Below are positions 25,100 to 33,868 of a stretch of 64,000 bases of DNA, in pieces (the first letter of the stretch is position 1; the number at the start of each line of letters is the position of its first letter). Origin of the DNA: Streptomyces coffeae (GTDB lineage: Bacteria > Actinomycetota > Actinomycetes > Streptomycetales > Streptomycetaceae). The position numbers and the translations under genes were made by a program. The stretch covers positions 86,741-150,740 of the forward strand of contig NZ_JAERRF010000022.1 of NCBI RefSeq assembly GCF_016741875.1, given 5' to 3'. The notes under the pieces were generated by a model. It was not told where the DNA came from. It did no database searches and worked only from the letters and a program-made list of their open reading frames with translations.

Positions 25100-26281
25100 T
25101 CAGTAGTCCGCCGCGCGGCGGTCGGTGACCGGAGTCATGTCGCAGTCGGCGAGGAAACGCCGCAGGCCCGCCTCGTCCGACAGCTCCCGGCCCGGACCGA
25201 CCTCGACCAGTCGGCTGAGCATGGCCGCGGCACGTTTGCCGCCGACCCCGGCGAAGAGCGCGGGGTCCTGGTCCAGCGAACCGGTGATATCCACCAGCCG
25301 GACGACGGTGTCCACGTGGTGGAAAATCGTGCTGGTCACCACGGCCGGAGCGCCCTTCTTCCCCCGGCCCTTCCGTCCGCCTGCCCCCTCGCCGCCGATG
25401 GCGAGCTCGTCCTGGCGGGCCAGCAGCCGGGCGACCGCCATCCCGCAGCCCTCCTTGACCGGGTAGAGCAGCGCATGACGCCGTATGTCGGCGGACGAGT
25501 GCCCCGCGCCCTTCACCGACAGGTGGTGCACGGCCGTCAGCGCCGCCCGCATGAAGAACTCCCGCGCCGACTCCGGGTCGTCCAGATCGCGCGCCTCCTC
25601 CAGGTACGGGTTGATGGCCTCCTCGACCTCGCGGATCTCCGGCTGCCGGGAGACATGGCGCAGCGCCGCCATCAGCTCGCCCTGGACCTCGACGGCGCGC
25701 ACCACCCGATTGCCGCTCATGAACAGCGAGGTGCGGCACAGCCGGGTGGTGTCGTCCACCCGCGACTCGGGCGAGGCGTAGTTCGCCAGGATCGCGGCGA
25801 CGTCCTTCTCACTGCCGGGCTTGACGGTGAAGGTCAGGGCGTGCCGGACCACCCCGTCGCCGATCCGCGGGGCGGGCTGCAGCCGCCCCCGGTTCGCCGC
25901 CGGGCCCGTGCCATGGTCGGTCTCGCGCAGAATGCCGAACCGCAGTGACCGGGTGTCCTTGACGCAGCCGTGCATCGGCTTGACCATCTCGCGGTGGGCC
26001 GCGCTGTCCACCCAGGCGAGGAACGGCGGAGCGCTCTCCCACTCACTGGTGATCAGCCACTTGGACGGGTCCTCGATCGACTGGCACAGCTGGTCGCTGA
26101 GATGGCCCGGTACCGAGGCCACCTGCTGGCACAGCTCGTCATACGCACGCAGAAAACGCTCCTCGGCACCACTGCGCACATCCAGCAGCAGCACCACGCG
26201 CAGCCGGGAGTCGGTCAGCGCCGACTGCGTGGTCATGGATGGTGTCGTGGTGGTCTGTGGAGCCTGGGGCAGGGTGCTCAT
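25100..26281 (-). CDS. SchA/CurD-like protein of spore-pigment loci (WhiE ORF I-like)
   Basis: A 393-residue cytoplasmic protein typical of the first gene of whiE-type clusters. It has an N-terminal ABM-like ferredoxin domain (residues 27-115: RLRVVLLLDVRSGAEERFLRAY, LITSEWESAPPFLAW), a second related domain (residues 140-225: RHALTFTVKPGSEKDVAAIL, NRVVRAVEVQG), and a third region that repeats the pattern after residue 260 (RRHALLYPVKEGC). The Lys/Gly-rich loop near residue 310 (GGRKGRGKKGA) looks disordered. Biochemical role unknown. A near-perfect AAGGAGGAG site precedes the ATG, so it is the operon's first gene. Confidence 0.87.
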   Translation of the reverse strand: MSTLPQAPQTTTTPSMTTQSALTDSRLRVVLLLDVRSGAEERFLRAYDELCQQVASVPGHLSDQLCQSIEDPSKWLITSEWESAPPFLAWVDSAAHREMVKPMHGCVKDTRSLRFGILRETDHGTGPAANRGRLQPAPRIGDGVVRHALTFTVKPGSEKDVAAILANYASPESRVDDTTRLCRTSLFMSGNRVVRAVEVQGELMAALRHVSRQPEIREVEEAINPYLEEARDLDDPESAREFFMRAALTAVHHLSVKGAGHSSADIRRHALLYPVKEGCGMAVARLLARQDELAIGGEGAGGRKGRGKKGAPAVVTSTIFHHVDTVVRLVDITGSLDQDPALFAGVGGKRAAAMLSRLVEVGPGRELSDEAGLRRFLADCDMTPVTDRRAADY

Positions 26282-26572
26282 GTTCCACTCCTCCTTGGGG
26301 GCTTGCGACCGTCCTTGGATGCGCCGCCCGCAAGGACGATCGTGGAGCGCTGCCACGTATGGCGCGAGATTTGTGAGCCATCTGAGCGAAGGCCGGATCA
26401 CACCGTGTGGCGCAGCCGCCGACCGGCCCGGCACGGTCCGCCGCGCCGGGCCCGGGGGCGCGCGCCGGGTGTCCGCGGGGACGCCGGAAGGACGCCCGGA
26501 GCCGCCCATGACGCGTCGGCAGCCGTGGCCGCGCCGACCGTCAACGGCGCGTCCGGGTACGGAAGATGGCGG

Positions 26573-27241
26573 TCAGCCCGCCGCTTCGTGCTCGGCGTCG
26601 TCCCGCGTCCGTACCCGGCGCCAGACGGCCGGGACGACGCTGATGACGAACGTCAGCAGCACCGCCGCGGCCACGCCCTGCCACGGCTCCGCGAACAGCG
26701 AGCCGCCCAGGATGCCGATCAGCTGATACGTGGCGGCCCAGGCCAGCGCCGCGGGCCCGGCGCCCCGCGCGAACTTCCGCAGCGGCATCCCCGACAGCAG
26801 ACAGGCCAGCATCACCGGGATCCGGCCCGCCGGGATCAGCCGGGACAGCACCAGCACCGCCACCCCGTGCTGGTCCAGCCTCGCTTCCGCCTGGGCGATC
26901 CGCTCCGGGGCCGCGTGGTCATGGATCCGGGTGAGCCAGCTTGAGCCGCTCAGCGAGCGCACCCCGCCCCGCCCCAGCCAGTACAGACACAGGTCTCCGA
27001 CGAAGGCCGCGAACGCCGCCACCAGGAAGACGAACAGCAGTGAGAACGGCGTGCTCTGGTGCACGGCCACCACCGCCGCCGAACTCACCACCGCCCCGGT
27101 CGGCACCACCGGCACCAGCGCGCCGAACACCACCAGCAGGAACAGCGAGGGATAGCCCACCGCCTGCTGGGTCGACTCCGGCGGCACACTGCGCGCCAGC
27201 TCGCCCACCTCGTCCAGCATGCGATGGATCACCGGGATCAC
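26573..27241 (-). CDS. DedA/SNARE-associated family membrane protein
   Basis: A 222-residue integral membrane protein with about five transmembrane segments. The DedA motif region is seen as FVGDLCLYWLGRGG and the re-entrant segment as SRLIPAGRIPVMLACLLSGMP. DedA proteins support undecaprenyl-phosphate or lipid recycling and membrane homeostasis. GTG 27241 overlaps the upstream hydrolase stop (GTGA) with GGAG eight bases before it; ATG 27220 is an alternative. The roughly 290 bp between this gene and the pigment operon show no gene and no clear promoter. Confidence 0.83.
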   Translation of the reverse strand: MIPVIHRMLDEVGELARSVPPESTQQAVGYPSLFLLVVFGALVPVVPTGAVVSSAAVVAVHQSTPFSLLFVFLVAAFAAFVGDLCLYWLGRGGVRSLSGSSWLTRIHDHAAPERIAQAEARLDQHGVAVLVLSRLIPAGRIPVMLACLLSGMPLRKFARGAGPAALAWAATYQLIGILGGSLFAEPWQGVAAAVLLTFVISVVPAVWRRVRTRDDAEHEAAG

Positions 27242-28020
27242 CTGGCGGGCTCCAGCCGGACGCACTCCCCGTGCCCCAGCCGGTGCACCGCCGCTCCGGG
27301 GGCCAGCCGCCCGGCGTGCCGTACGAAGTCGTCACCCGGCGCGTGGAACTCGTGCGGCCGGACCGCGTCCATACCGATCGGCCAGTAGGTGCCGTAGTGC
27401 ACCGGCACCGCGCTGCGCGCCCCCAGCCGGGCGAGCGCCTGGGCCGCGCGGTGCGCGTCGAGATGGCCGTGGCCGAGGTAGGGGCCCCAGCCGCCCACCG
27501 GCAGCAGTGCCACCTCGCACGGGCCCACTGCCTCGGCCATCCGGTCGAACAGCCCGGTGTCGCCCGCGAAGTACGTCGTGGCCTCGCCGCGCAGGACGTA
27601 GCCGAGGGCGGGCACCCGGCTCCGCCCGTACGGCAGCCGCCGTCCGTCGTGGGCGGCGGGTACGGCCCGGATCCGGACCTCGCCGACCGCGCACTCCTCG
27701 CCCGGCCGCATCTCGGTGACCCGCAGCTTCCGCGCCGCGACCACCCGCCGCAGCCCCGGCACCGCCCGCCCGGCGCCGTACGGAACCACCAGCCGGGTGC
27801 CGGGCCGCAGCCGGGCCAGTGAGCCGAGGTGCAGATGGTCGGCGTGCAGATGCGACACCAGCGCCACATCGGCGACCGCGGCGTCCGGCGGCGGCACGGG
27901 GCCGCGGCGGCGCCGCAGATGGGCCAGCCGCCGTACGAAGAGGGGATCGGTGAGCACCCGGACGCCCGAGTCCCGCACGGTCGCGGTGGCATGCCCCCAC
28001 CAGGTGATCTCGACCGACAC
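27238..28020 (-). CDS. Metallo-beta-lactamase-fold hydrolase (UlaG-like)
   Basis: A 260-residue compact MBL-fold protein beginning VEITWWGHATATV, the standard first strand. Metal-binding residues are visible in HLHADHLHLG (near residue 57), VPAAHDG, YFAGDTGLFD and the final VPVHYGTYWP. The substrate cannot be read from sequence; relatives act on lactones or phosphodiesters. It sits between a GNAT gene and DedA on the same strand with short gaps or overlaps, so these three are likely one operon. Confidence 0.88.
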   Translation of the reverse strand: MSVEITWWGHATATVRDSGVRVLTDPLFVRRLAHLRRRRGPVPPPDAAVADVALVSHLHADHLHLGSLARLRPGTRLVVPYGAGRAVPGLRRVVAARKLRVTEMRPGEECAVGEVRIRAVPAAHDGRRLPYGRSRVPALGYVLRGEATTYFAGDTGLFDRMAEAVGPCEVALLPVGGWGPYLGHGHLDAHRAAQALARLGARSAVPVHYGTYWPIGMDAVRPHEFHAPGDDFVRHAGRLAPGAAVHRLGHGECVRLEPAR

Positions 28021-28081
28021 GCCACTCCTCCCGTCGCCGCTGGACGTCCTTCGATCCTCTCACCCCGCCGGGCCGCCGACG

Positions 28082-28561
28082 TCAGACGAGGACCAGGACC
28101 AGCTCGTCGATCTCCCTGCCGCGCGCGGACGCGTACCCCCGCTCCTCCCTGGCCACCGTGAACCCGCACTTCTCCAGCACGCGCAGCGACCCCGTGTTGT
28201 CCTTGGCGATACGGGCGTACAGCGGGCGGTCCGGGACCAGTTCCAGGAACGCGGTCAGCGCCCGGGTGGCCACCCCCTTGCCCCAGTGCTCCCGTCCGAT
28301 CCAGTAGCCCACCGACGGTTCGCCGAACTGCTCGAAGCTCATGACGTTCCCGGCGACCCGTCCGCCGTACAGCACCGTCCGGTTGACCACCGCGTCGTCC
28401 CCGAGGATGCGCTCCCACTGGGCGTCGAACGCCTCCCGGTCGCCCGGGTCCTCGACGGTGAAGGCCGCCATCCGGACCGCCTCCGCGTCCCGGTGGTGGT
28501 CGAAGAAGACGGGAAGGTCGTCCGGTCGCACCTCACGCAACTGCACTCTCGGTCCGGTCAT
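28082..28561 (-). CDS. GNAT-family N-acetyltransferase
   Basis: A 159-residue RimJ/RimL-like acetyltransferase. LREVRPDDLPVFFDHHRD begins the fold, SVGYWIGREHWGKGVATRAL is the acetyl-CoA loop, and LRVLEKCGFTVAREE is the typical final helix and strand. It transfers an acetyl group from acetyl-CoA to an unknown amine. It is divergent from the dipeptidase gene 75 bp away. Confidence 0.9.
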   Translation of the reverse strand: MTGPRVQLREVRPDDLPVFFDHHRDAEAVRMAAFTVEDPGDREAFDAQWERILGDDAVVNRTVLYGGRVAGNVMSFEQFGEPSVGYWIGREHWGKGVATRALTAFLELVPDRPLYARIAKDNTGSLRVLEKCGFTVAREERGYASARGREIDELVLVLV

Positions 28562-28635
28562 GGCGCCCAGTGTGCACCGTGGTCCCGCGGCCCGGGGCGG
28601 AAATCCCGTGCACCGGCACCCCGCCCTGCGCCACC

Positions 28636-29673
28636 ATGACCGCCGTGACCGTGACCCATGAACTCCACCGCCGCGCCGTCGTGGCCGATGCCCACAACGA
28701 CCTGCTGATCGCCGTGACCGCCCGGCCGCCCCGCCGCTGGGCCGGATTCTTCCGGGATCGCTGGCTGCCGCAGCTGCGCGACGGCGGGGTCGACCTCCAG
28801 GTGCTGCCGGTCTTCATCGACGACCGGTTCCGCCCCGAGGGCGCGCTGCGCGAGACGCTGCGGATGATCGAGTGCGCCCACACCCTGGCCGAGGGCAACG
28901 CCGACGAGGTGGCGCTGTGCCTGGACGGCGACGACATCGACGCCGCGCTCGCAAGCGGCCGGATCGCGCTGGTGCTGGCCCTGGAGAGCATGCCCGGCCT
29001 GGACGCCGGCGTGGAACTGATCCCGACCCTGCACCGGCTCGGGGTGCGGATCGCCTCCCTCGCCCACTGGGGCCGTACCGTGGCCGACGGCAGCGGCGAG
29101 GACGCCACTGGCAGCCGGCTCACCGAGGCCGGGGTGGAGGCGCTGCGGGTGATGGAGCGTCTTGGCATCCTCTTCGACGTCTCGCACCTCGGCGCCTCCG
29201 GCGTGGCCCATGTGCTGGAGCTGGCCACCCGGCCGGTCATGGCCACGCACTCCTCCGCCCGCGCGCTCCTGGACCACCACCGCAACCTCACCGACGAGCA
29301 GCTGCGCGGTATCGCCGCGACCGGCGGCACGGTGTGCGTCAACGTCCTCGGCGAGTTCGTGGCCGCCGAGCAGACCGACCGCACGGTGGACCGGGTGGCC
29401 GAGCACATCGCGTACATCGCGGACGTCGTCGGCCTCGACCATGTGGGCCTGGGGCCGGACTTCATCCAGGAGATCGCCGACGACACCATGCCGCCGTGCT
29501 GCGAGGACCGCGCCTACGCCGAGCTGCTGGTGCCCGGCCTGGAGGGGCCCCGTGGCCTGCCGCTGGTGACCGAAGCGCTGCTGAAGCGTGGGTTCCCGGA
29601 GACGGCGGTCGCGAAGGTGCTCGGCGGAAACGTCCTGGAGCTGTTCCGCAAGGAGCTGGGCCGCCCCGCCTGA
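28636..29673 (+). CDS. Membrane dipeptidase (peptidase M19 family)
   Basis: A 345-residue renal-dipeptidase-like zinc enzyme. Metal and substrate residues are in VADAHNDLL (HxD), LALESMPGLD (bridging Glu), LFDVSHLGASGV, MATHSSARALLDHHRNL and the C-terminal GLDHVGLGPDF. No signal peptide is visible, so it is probably cytoplasmic in spite of the family name. It cleaves dipeptides, possibly including D-amino-acid or cysteinyl-glycine types. ATG 28636 is preferred; GTG codons immediately downstream are alternatives. Confidence 0.9.
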   Translation: MTAVTVTHELHRRAVVADAHNDLLIAVTARPPRRWAGFFRDRWLPQLRDGGVDLQVLPVFIDDRFRPEGALRETLRMIECAHTLAEGNADEVALCLDGDDIDAALASGRIALVLALESMPGLDAGVELIPTLHRLGVRIASLAHWGRTVADGSGEDATGSRLTEAGVEALRVMERLGILFDVSHLGASGVAHVLELATRPVMATHSSARALLDHHRNLTDEQLRGIAATGGTVCVNVLGEFVAAEQTDRTVDRVAEHIAYIADVVGLDHVGLGPDFIQEIADDTMPPCCEDRAYAELLVPGLEGPRGLPLVTEALLKRGFPETAVAKVLGGNVLELFRKELGRPA

Positions 29674-29868
29674 CCTGGCCCGCGTCCACCGGGGCGGACG
29701 GCTCATGGCGCCGGGCTCTTCAGGAAGAGCCGACCCGGACACATGTCCCGCCGATCGACGGGAAGAAGGCGAGGGAAGCCACCCGGTGGCTCCCCCGCAC
29801 CCCGGGGGACCCCGCCTCCGCACCGCACCCGGAGGCGGACGGAACCGGAGTTGGGAGGTAGGAAAGCC

Positions 29869-30294
29869 ATGTCGGCTGCTCATGAGTTGACCGAGGCCGT
29901 CACCACCGTCAGTGCCGATCTGACGACCGGCCCCGACGCCGCCGTCCGGGCACGGCGCGTGGCCCGCGGTTTCCTCGGAAAAGCCGCCCTGAGCGGGGCG
30001 TCCGAGATGTGTGACGCCGTGGAACTGGTGGTGTCCGAGCTGGTGACCAATGTGGTCCGGCACACCGACGACCGGGTGTGCCGCGTGGAGCTCACGGACG
30101 TCGGGGACGGCCTGGAGATCGCGGTCACCGACAGCGACCCCCGCCCTCCCCGATGGCGTTCCCCCGACCTCTCCGGCGGCGGTGGCTTCGGCTGGCCCCT
30201 GGTCCACCGCCTGGCCGACTCGGTCCGCGTCTCCAGCCGCCCCACCGGCAAAACGGTGCACGCCCGGCTGACCTCGCGCCTCATGCCCGCCTAG
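29869..30294 (+). CDS. HATPase-domain anti-sigma/regulatory kinase-like protein
   Basis: A 141-residue single-domain protein of the RsbW/SpoIIAB-like ATPase family. The N box is VVSELVTNVVRHTDD, the G1 region AVTDSDPRPP, and the G2 region GGGFGWPLVHRLAD. In Streptomyces such proteins control SigB-type factors or act with SpoIIE-type phosphatases such as those encoded at 35.6-40.8 kb. GGGAGGTAGGA gives a strong ribosome-binding site. The 195 bp upstream of the start contain no gene. Confidence 0.86.
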   Translation: MSAAHELTEAVTTVSADLTTGPDAAVRARRVARGFLGKAALSGASEMCDAVELVVSELVTNVVRHTDDRVCRVELTDVGDGLEIAVTDSDPRPPRWRSPDLSGGGGFGWPLVHRLADSVRVSSRPTGKTVHARLTSRLMPA

Positions 30295-30332
30295 CCGGCC
30301 AGACGCCGTACCGGTCCATCCGCCGGCGGAGT

Positions 30333-31139
30333 TCAGCCGGTGGGCTTGCCCTCCACGAACAGGCTCTGCACACTCCGGCCGATCGGGCCCGCCGCGTCGT
30401 GGAGGGTGCCGTCGGCCACGCCGATGCCGTCGGGGGCGACGCTGGTCCGGGCGTCGAGGCAGACCCATTCGCCTGCCGGGTGACGGTGCAGATGGACCGT
30501 CAGGTCGGCGTTGACGAAGATGTGGGACGCGAAGTCCAGAACGTTGCTGACGCCGTTGATGGAGTCCGCGGCGGTGAGGACGCGGTCCAGGGGCGTGATC
30601 TTCTCGCCCGTGACGAGCGGGACCCGCATCCGCATCCAGCAGGTCGCCGGTCCCGGGTTGAGATAGGACCCTTCGGTGAAGCGGAACTCCATGGCTGTGT
30701 GGTAGCCGGTCTCCCAGGGGACGGGGAAGAAGGGCTCGGAACGGGCGGTGTCGGGCCCGGCGAGGGTGAGCGGGGCGGCGACCTCGGGGGCGGTTCCGGG
30801 GGCGGTGCGGATGCGCAGGGCGCGGGCGCGCATCACCGCGTCGGCGCCGTCGGGGGTGAGGGAGACCTCGACCAGTTCCAGGCTGCGGCCTTCCTTGAGG
30901 ACGCGGGTGGTCACGGTCAGCGGGCGCAGCGGGACCGGGCGGAGGATCTCGAAGGTGATACGGGTGAGGCGCATGTCCTCACGGGAGCCGGGGCGGAGCT
31001 GGACCGCGCGGCCCAGGAGGGCCGCGGGCGGGCCGGCGTGCTGGCTGTCGGGGTTCCAGGGGCCCCGGGTGAGGGGCGTGGGGACAAAGCGCTCCTCGGC
31101 GACCTGTTCGAAGAACGCCTCGGCGTCGCTGGCAGGCAT
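30333..31139 (-). CDS. Acyl-CoA thioesterase (double-hotdog, TesB-like)
   Basis: A 268-residue protein with two hotdog halves. The first has WNPDSQHAGPPAALLGRAV and LTRITFEILRPVPLRPLTV, the second INGVSNVLDFASHIFVNADLTVHLHR and ending LFVEG. This matches the actinobacterial thioesterase family that hydrolyses acyl-CoAs. ATG 31139 with GGGAG upstream is chosen; GTG 31178 is possible. It is convergent with the anti-sigma-like gene. Confidence 0.84.
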   Translation of the reverse strand: MPASDAEAFFEQVAEERFVPTPLTRGPWNPDSQHAGPPAALLGRAVQLRPGSREDMRLTRITFEILRPVPLRPLTVTTRVLKEGRSLELVEVSLTPDGADAVMRARALRIRTAPGTAPEVAAPLTLAGPDTARSEPFFPVPWETGYHTAMEFRFTEGSYLNPGPATCWMRMRVPLVTGEKITPLDRVLTAADSINGVSNVLDFASHIFVNADLTVHLHRHPAGEWVCLDARTSVAPDGIGVADGTLHDAAGPIGRSVQSLFVEGKPTG

Positions 31140-31223
31140 GGCCACGGTTTCGGCTCCCGTCTCACCGGTGGAAACCACACGTTACCGACCGGTAGTTTCC
31201 CTGTCACCCCTGATCGCGGTGAT

Positions 31224-31252
31224 GGCCCGGGGCGCAACGAGCGCCCCGGGCC
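31224..31252. terminator. Hairpin terminator downstream of the collagenase gene
   Basis: A perfect 12-bp inverted repeat (31224-31235 and 31241-31252) with an AACGA loop lies 31 bp beyond the collagenase stop and upstream of the thioesterase start. Confidence 0.78.
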
Positions 31253-31282
31253 GTGCCGTTCCGCGGTGGTCAGGGGAATCCC

Positions 31283-33652
31283 TTAAGCGCGCAGCGGCCC
31301 CTCACAGGTGTAGGCCGCGGTGCCCGCCTTGCCGTTGGACCAGGGCTCCACCGCTCCGAAGGAGCAGTTCATGTCCTTGAAGTTGTTCCCGCCGCTCAGG
31401 CTGCGCTCCAGGATGAAGTAGTCCACGGTCTCGGACATCTCCTGGAACACCTTGTCGGGGTTGTTGGGGTCGGTCAGGTTCGCGGTGATCCGGCCGGTGC
31501 ACACGAACCGCGGCCTGTCGGCCCGGCCCTTGGGGCCCTTGCCCAGACTCTTCTTGCACTGCGGAGTGTTTTCCGTGGCGGAGGCGAAGGCCTTCTGGAC
31601 CTCCTCCGCGGTGGCGAATTTCAGGGACCCGACGGGCTCGTACGTGGTGTTCGGCACGAACAGGTCGTCCACCTTCGCGATCTGCTCGTCCAGGAAGGTG
31701 TTGTACGCCTGCTGGAGCCCGGCGTCCGAGCCCATGCGGTTGCGCCAGTTGTCGAAGCCCTGCGGGTTGTCGGCGCGCAGATAGCCGTACATCTCGCGCA
31801 GCAGTGAGGGACGGTCCCGCCACAGGAACTCGAAGAACGTCCCCGCGTAGTTGTAGAAGCGGAAGCCGTCGCCCGCGTATGTGGCGTGCAGCAGCTGGCT
31901 GACGGACATCCGGGGGCCGCCGTTCGCGGTGTCGTTGATGATGCCGCGCACCAGGGACTTGCGGACCAGAATCCCGTCGTCACGGGTGCCGCCGTCGAAG
32001 AACTCGCCGGTGCCCTCGTCCATGGCGGTGGTGCGGTCACCCTCGTACCAGGGGCCCTCCCCGAAGTAACCGGGCACGGCGAAGCGGCCGTTGAGGTAGT
32101 GGGTGTACTCGTGCCGGAAGAGCTCCTCGAGGGTGAGGGTGGAGTCCTCGGGGACCCGGCGCTGATAGGTGTAGAAGGTGGCGCCGCGCTCGATGTACAT
32201 GCCGCCGTTGTTCGTGTCCAGGCCGGTGAGGATGGGCTGGTAGTTCTCGTAGTCGGCGCGGGAGGCGTACAGCACGGTGGTGAGCGTGGTGTTGGTGTCG
32301 TCCTTCAGCGGCTCCTCGGTGCCGAGCACCCGGTGGAACTGCGTCTTTACCTGCTTGCTCGCGTAGTAGAGCTGGTCGACGGTGGCTTCGTCGAGGGCGG
32401 TGCGGACCTTGATGCCGTTTTTGTCGTAGACGTAGGTGTTCGGGAAGAGCCGCTTCTCGATGTCCTCCTTGCACACGTGGTACGGGGCGCACGCCTTGTA
32501 GAAGTTGAGCCAGCCGACGATCTTCGCCCAGGGCGGGCTGCCGTCGCCGAAGTTCTGCTTCGCGGTGTCCAGCAGCGGACCGAGGTCGGCCACGATCCCC
32601 GTCTTCAGGGCGTCGATCTGGCCGAAGCGGCCGTACTCGAGCATCGCGTCCCGGGTCACCCAGGCGTTGTCGGTGTCCTTGAGGTGGACGTATCCGGAGA
32701 ACGCCTTGAAGGCGTCGCGGTATCCGGCGTCGGCGGCCACCGCCTCATGGAAGGCGGTGTCCTTGTTGCCCGGGTAGACGCCCAGGTAGTTGACGGACAG
32801 GGCGGACAGGGCGGCGTTCCCCCAGGACCGGTCCTTGTTGGTGGTGGTGTGGTCCTTGTCCATGGTGGCCAGGACCTTGGGTATGAGCTTGAGTTGATGC
32901 TGCCGCAGACCGGGGGCGCTGCCCGCGGTCAGCGCCTCGCGCAGGGTGTCGGCGTTGGTCCGGGTGACGTCGAAGGTGCGGGCGGCGGTGCCGAACGCGT
33001 CGATGCCACGCACCATGGCGTCCACGGTCGCCGGCTCGGTGAGGTCGATCTCGTCGTGCGAGAAGTCGTGGTACACGGCGGCGTGGAGATAGGTGAACAT
33101 CTCGTACAGATGGCTGCCGTTGGTGCCGTCGTGGGACGGGGCGAGCGAGGCGACACGCCGGGAGACCGCCTGGACGTGGGCGGGGGAGAGCACCCGGGCG
33201 AGCCGGGGGTCCCAGTTCCAGATGAGGCCGCGCAGACAGTCGTCCGCGGTCACCGCCGGATCGGCGAGGAAGTCCGCCAAGCGCTCCGGGTCGAGACCGC
33301 TGACCGCGTCCAGAGTGCAGGGCACGGCGCCGTCGAGGGCTTTGACCTTGGAGTGGCGTACGGCCTTCCCGGTGGCCTTGTCGCCGGGGATACGGGCGTG
33401 CGGGTTGCGTCCGGGGCCGTCGGTCGGTTTGGGCGCCCGGGCGATGCGCTCGACCCCGGTGCTCCGGTCGAGCGTGGAGCCGGGGTCGGCGGCGGGGCCG
33501 GACCGGAAAGAGGTGGCGGGGGTCGTGGGGTTGGTGGGGGAGTGAGTGGCGGCCGAGGCCGAGGCCGTGGCGCTCGGCGCGAGGGGCAGGGTCAGTACGG
33601 CCGCGGTGGCCGCCGCGAGCAGCGTCGCCCGCGGTGAAGGTCTGTGGATCAC
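31283..33652 (-). CDS. Secreted microbial collagenase (peptidase M9)
   Basis: A 789-residue exported zinc protease. A signal peptide covers residues 1-35; a Ser/Thr/Pro-rich spacer follows; the M9 N-terminal activator-like domain spans about 110-390 and the peptidase domain about 400-690. The zinc site is H514-E-Y-T-H518 with Glu546 in DEGTGEF 32 residues after the first His, the spacing of clostridial collagenases. A short C-terminal domain follows; no PKD or collagen-binding repeats are seen. GTG 33652 has GGGAGA four bases upstream. A promoter and palindromic operator lie directly upstream, divergent from an RpiR-type regulator that may control it. Confidence 0.92.
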   Translation of the reverse strand: MIHRPSPRATLLAAATAAVLTLPLAPSATASASAATHSPTNPTTPATSFRSGPAADPGSTLDRSTGVERIARAPKPTDGPGRNPHARIPGDKATGKAVRHSKVKALDGAVPCTLDAVSGLDPERLADFLADPAVTADDCLRGLIWNWDPRLARVLSPAHVQAVSRRVASLAPSHDGTNGSHLYEMFTYLHAAVYHDFSHDEIDLTEPATVDAMVRGIDAFGTAARTFDVTRTNADTLREALTAGSAPGLRQHQLKLIPKVLATMDKDHTTTNKDRSWGNAALSALSVNYLGVYPGNKDTAFHEAVAADAGYRDAFKAFSGYVHLKDTDNAWVTRDAMLEYGRFGQIDALKTGIVADLGPLLDTAKQNFGDGSPPWAKIVGWLNFYKACAPYHVCKEDIEKRLFPNTYVYDKNGIKVRTALDEATVDQLYYASKQVKTQFHRVLGTEEPLKDDTNTTLTTVLYASRADYENYQPILTGLDTNNGGMYIERGATFYTYQRRVPEDSTLTLEELFRHEYTHYLNGRFAVPGYFGEGPWYEGDRTTAMDEGTGEFFDGGTRDDGILVRKSLVRGIINDTANGGPRMSVSQLLHATYAGDGFRFYNYAGTFFEFLWRDRPSLLREMYGYLRADNPQGFDNWRNRMGSDAGLQQAYNTFLDEQIAKVDDLFVPNTTYEPVGSLKFATAEEVQKAFASATENTPQCKKSLGKGPKGRADRPRFVCTGRITANLTDPNNPDKVFQEMSETVDYFILERSLSGGNNFKDMNCSFGAVEPWSNGKAGTAAYTCEGPLRA

Positions 33653-33708
33653 CTGATCTCCCGGATGAGTTGGGGGGTGGAAGCAGGTGGTTCTGTTGTG
33701 TGACCTGT

Positions 33709-33748
33709 AACATAGTAATATGAAATTGCACTGACAAGGTGTCAGTGC
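33709..33748 (-). promoter_or_regulatory. Collagenase promoter with overlapping palindromic operator
   Basis: On the minus strand TTGTCA (33737-33732) is separated by exactly 17 nt from TATGTT (33714-33709), a good vegetative-type promoter about 60 bp before the collagenase start. A 9-bp inverted repeat (GCACTGACA at 33728-33736 and its complement at 33740-33748, AGG spacer) overlaps the -35 box, the expected place for a repressor. The divergent RpiR-family gene is the nearest candidate regulator; that link is inference. Confidence 0.6.
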
Positions 33749-33868
33749 GACGTTGTTGAACTCGGCCTCCGGGCCGCTCGCGGCCTCCCGCGCGTTATCC
33801 CACGTTTCCCGAGATGACCCGTTCCCCGCTATGTTGAGCGGGGGGATGGGACGAGAAGGAGCACACCG

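Noticed and set aside
26282..26572. WhiG- or BldN-type promoter for the pigment operon
   Set aside because: No clear -35/-10 pair for either sigma class was found upstream of the strong ribosome-binding site.
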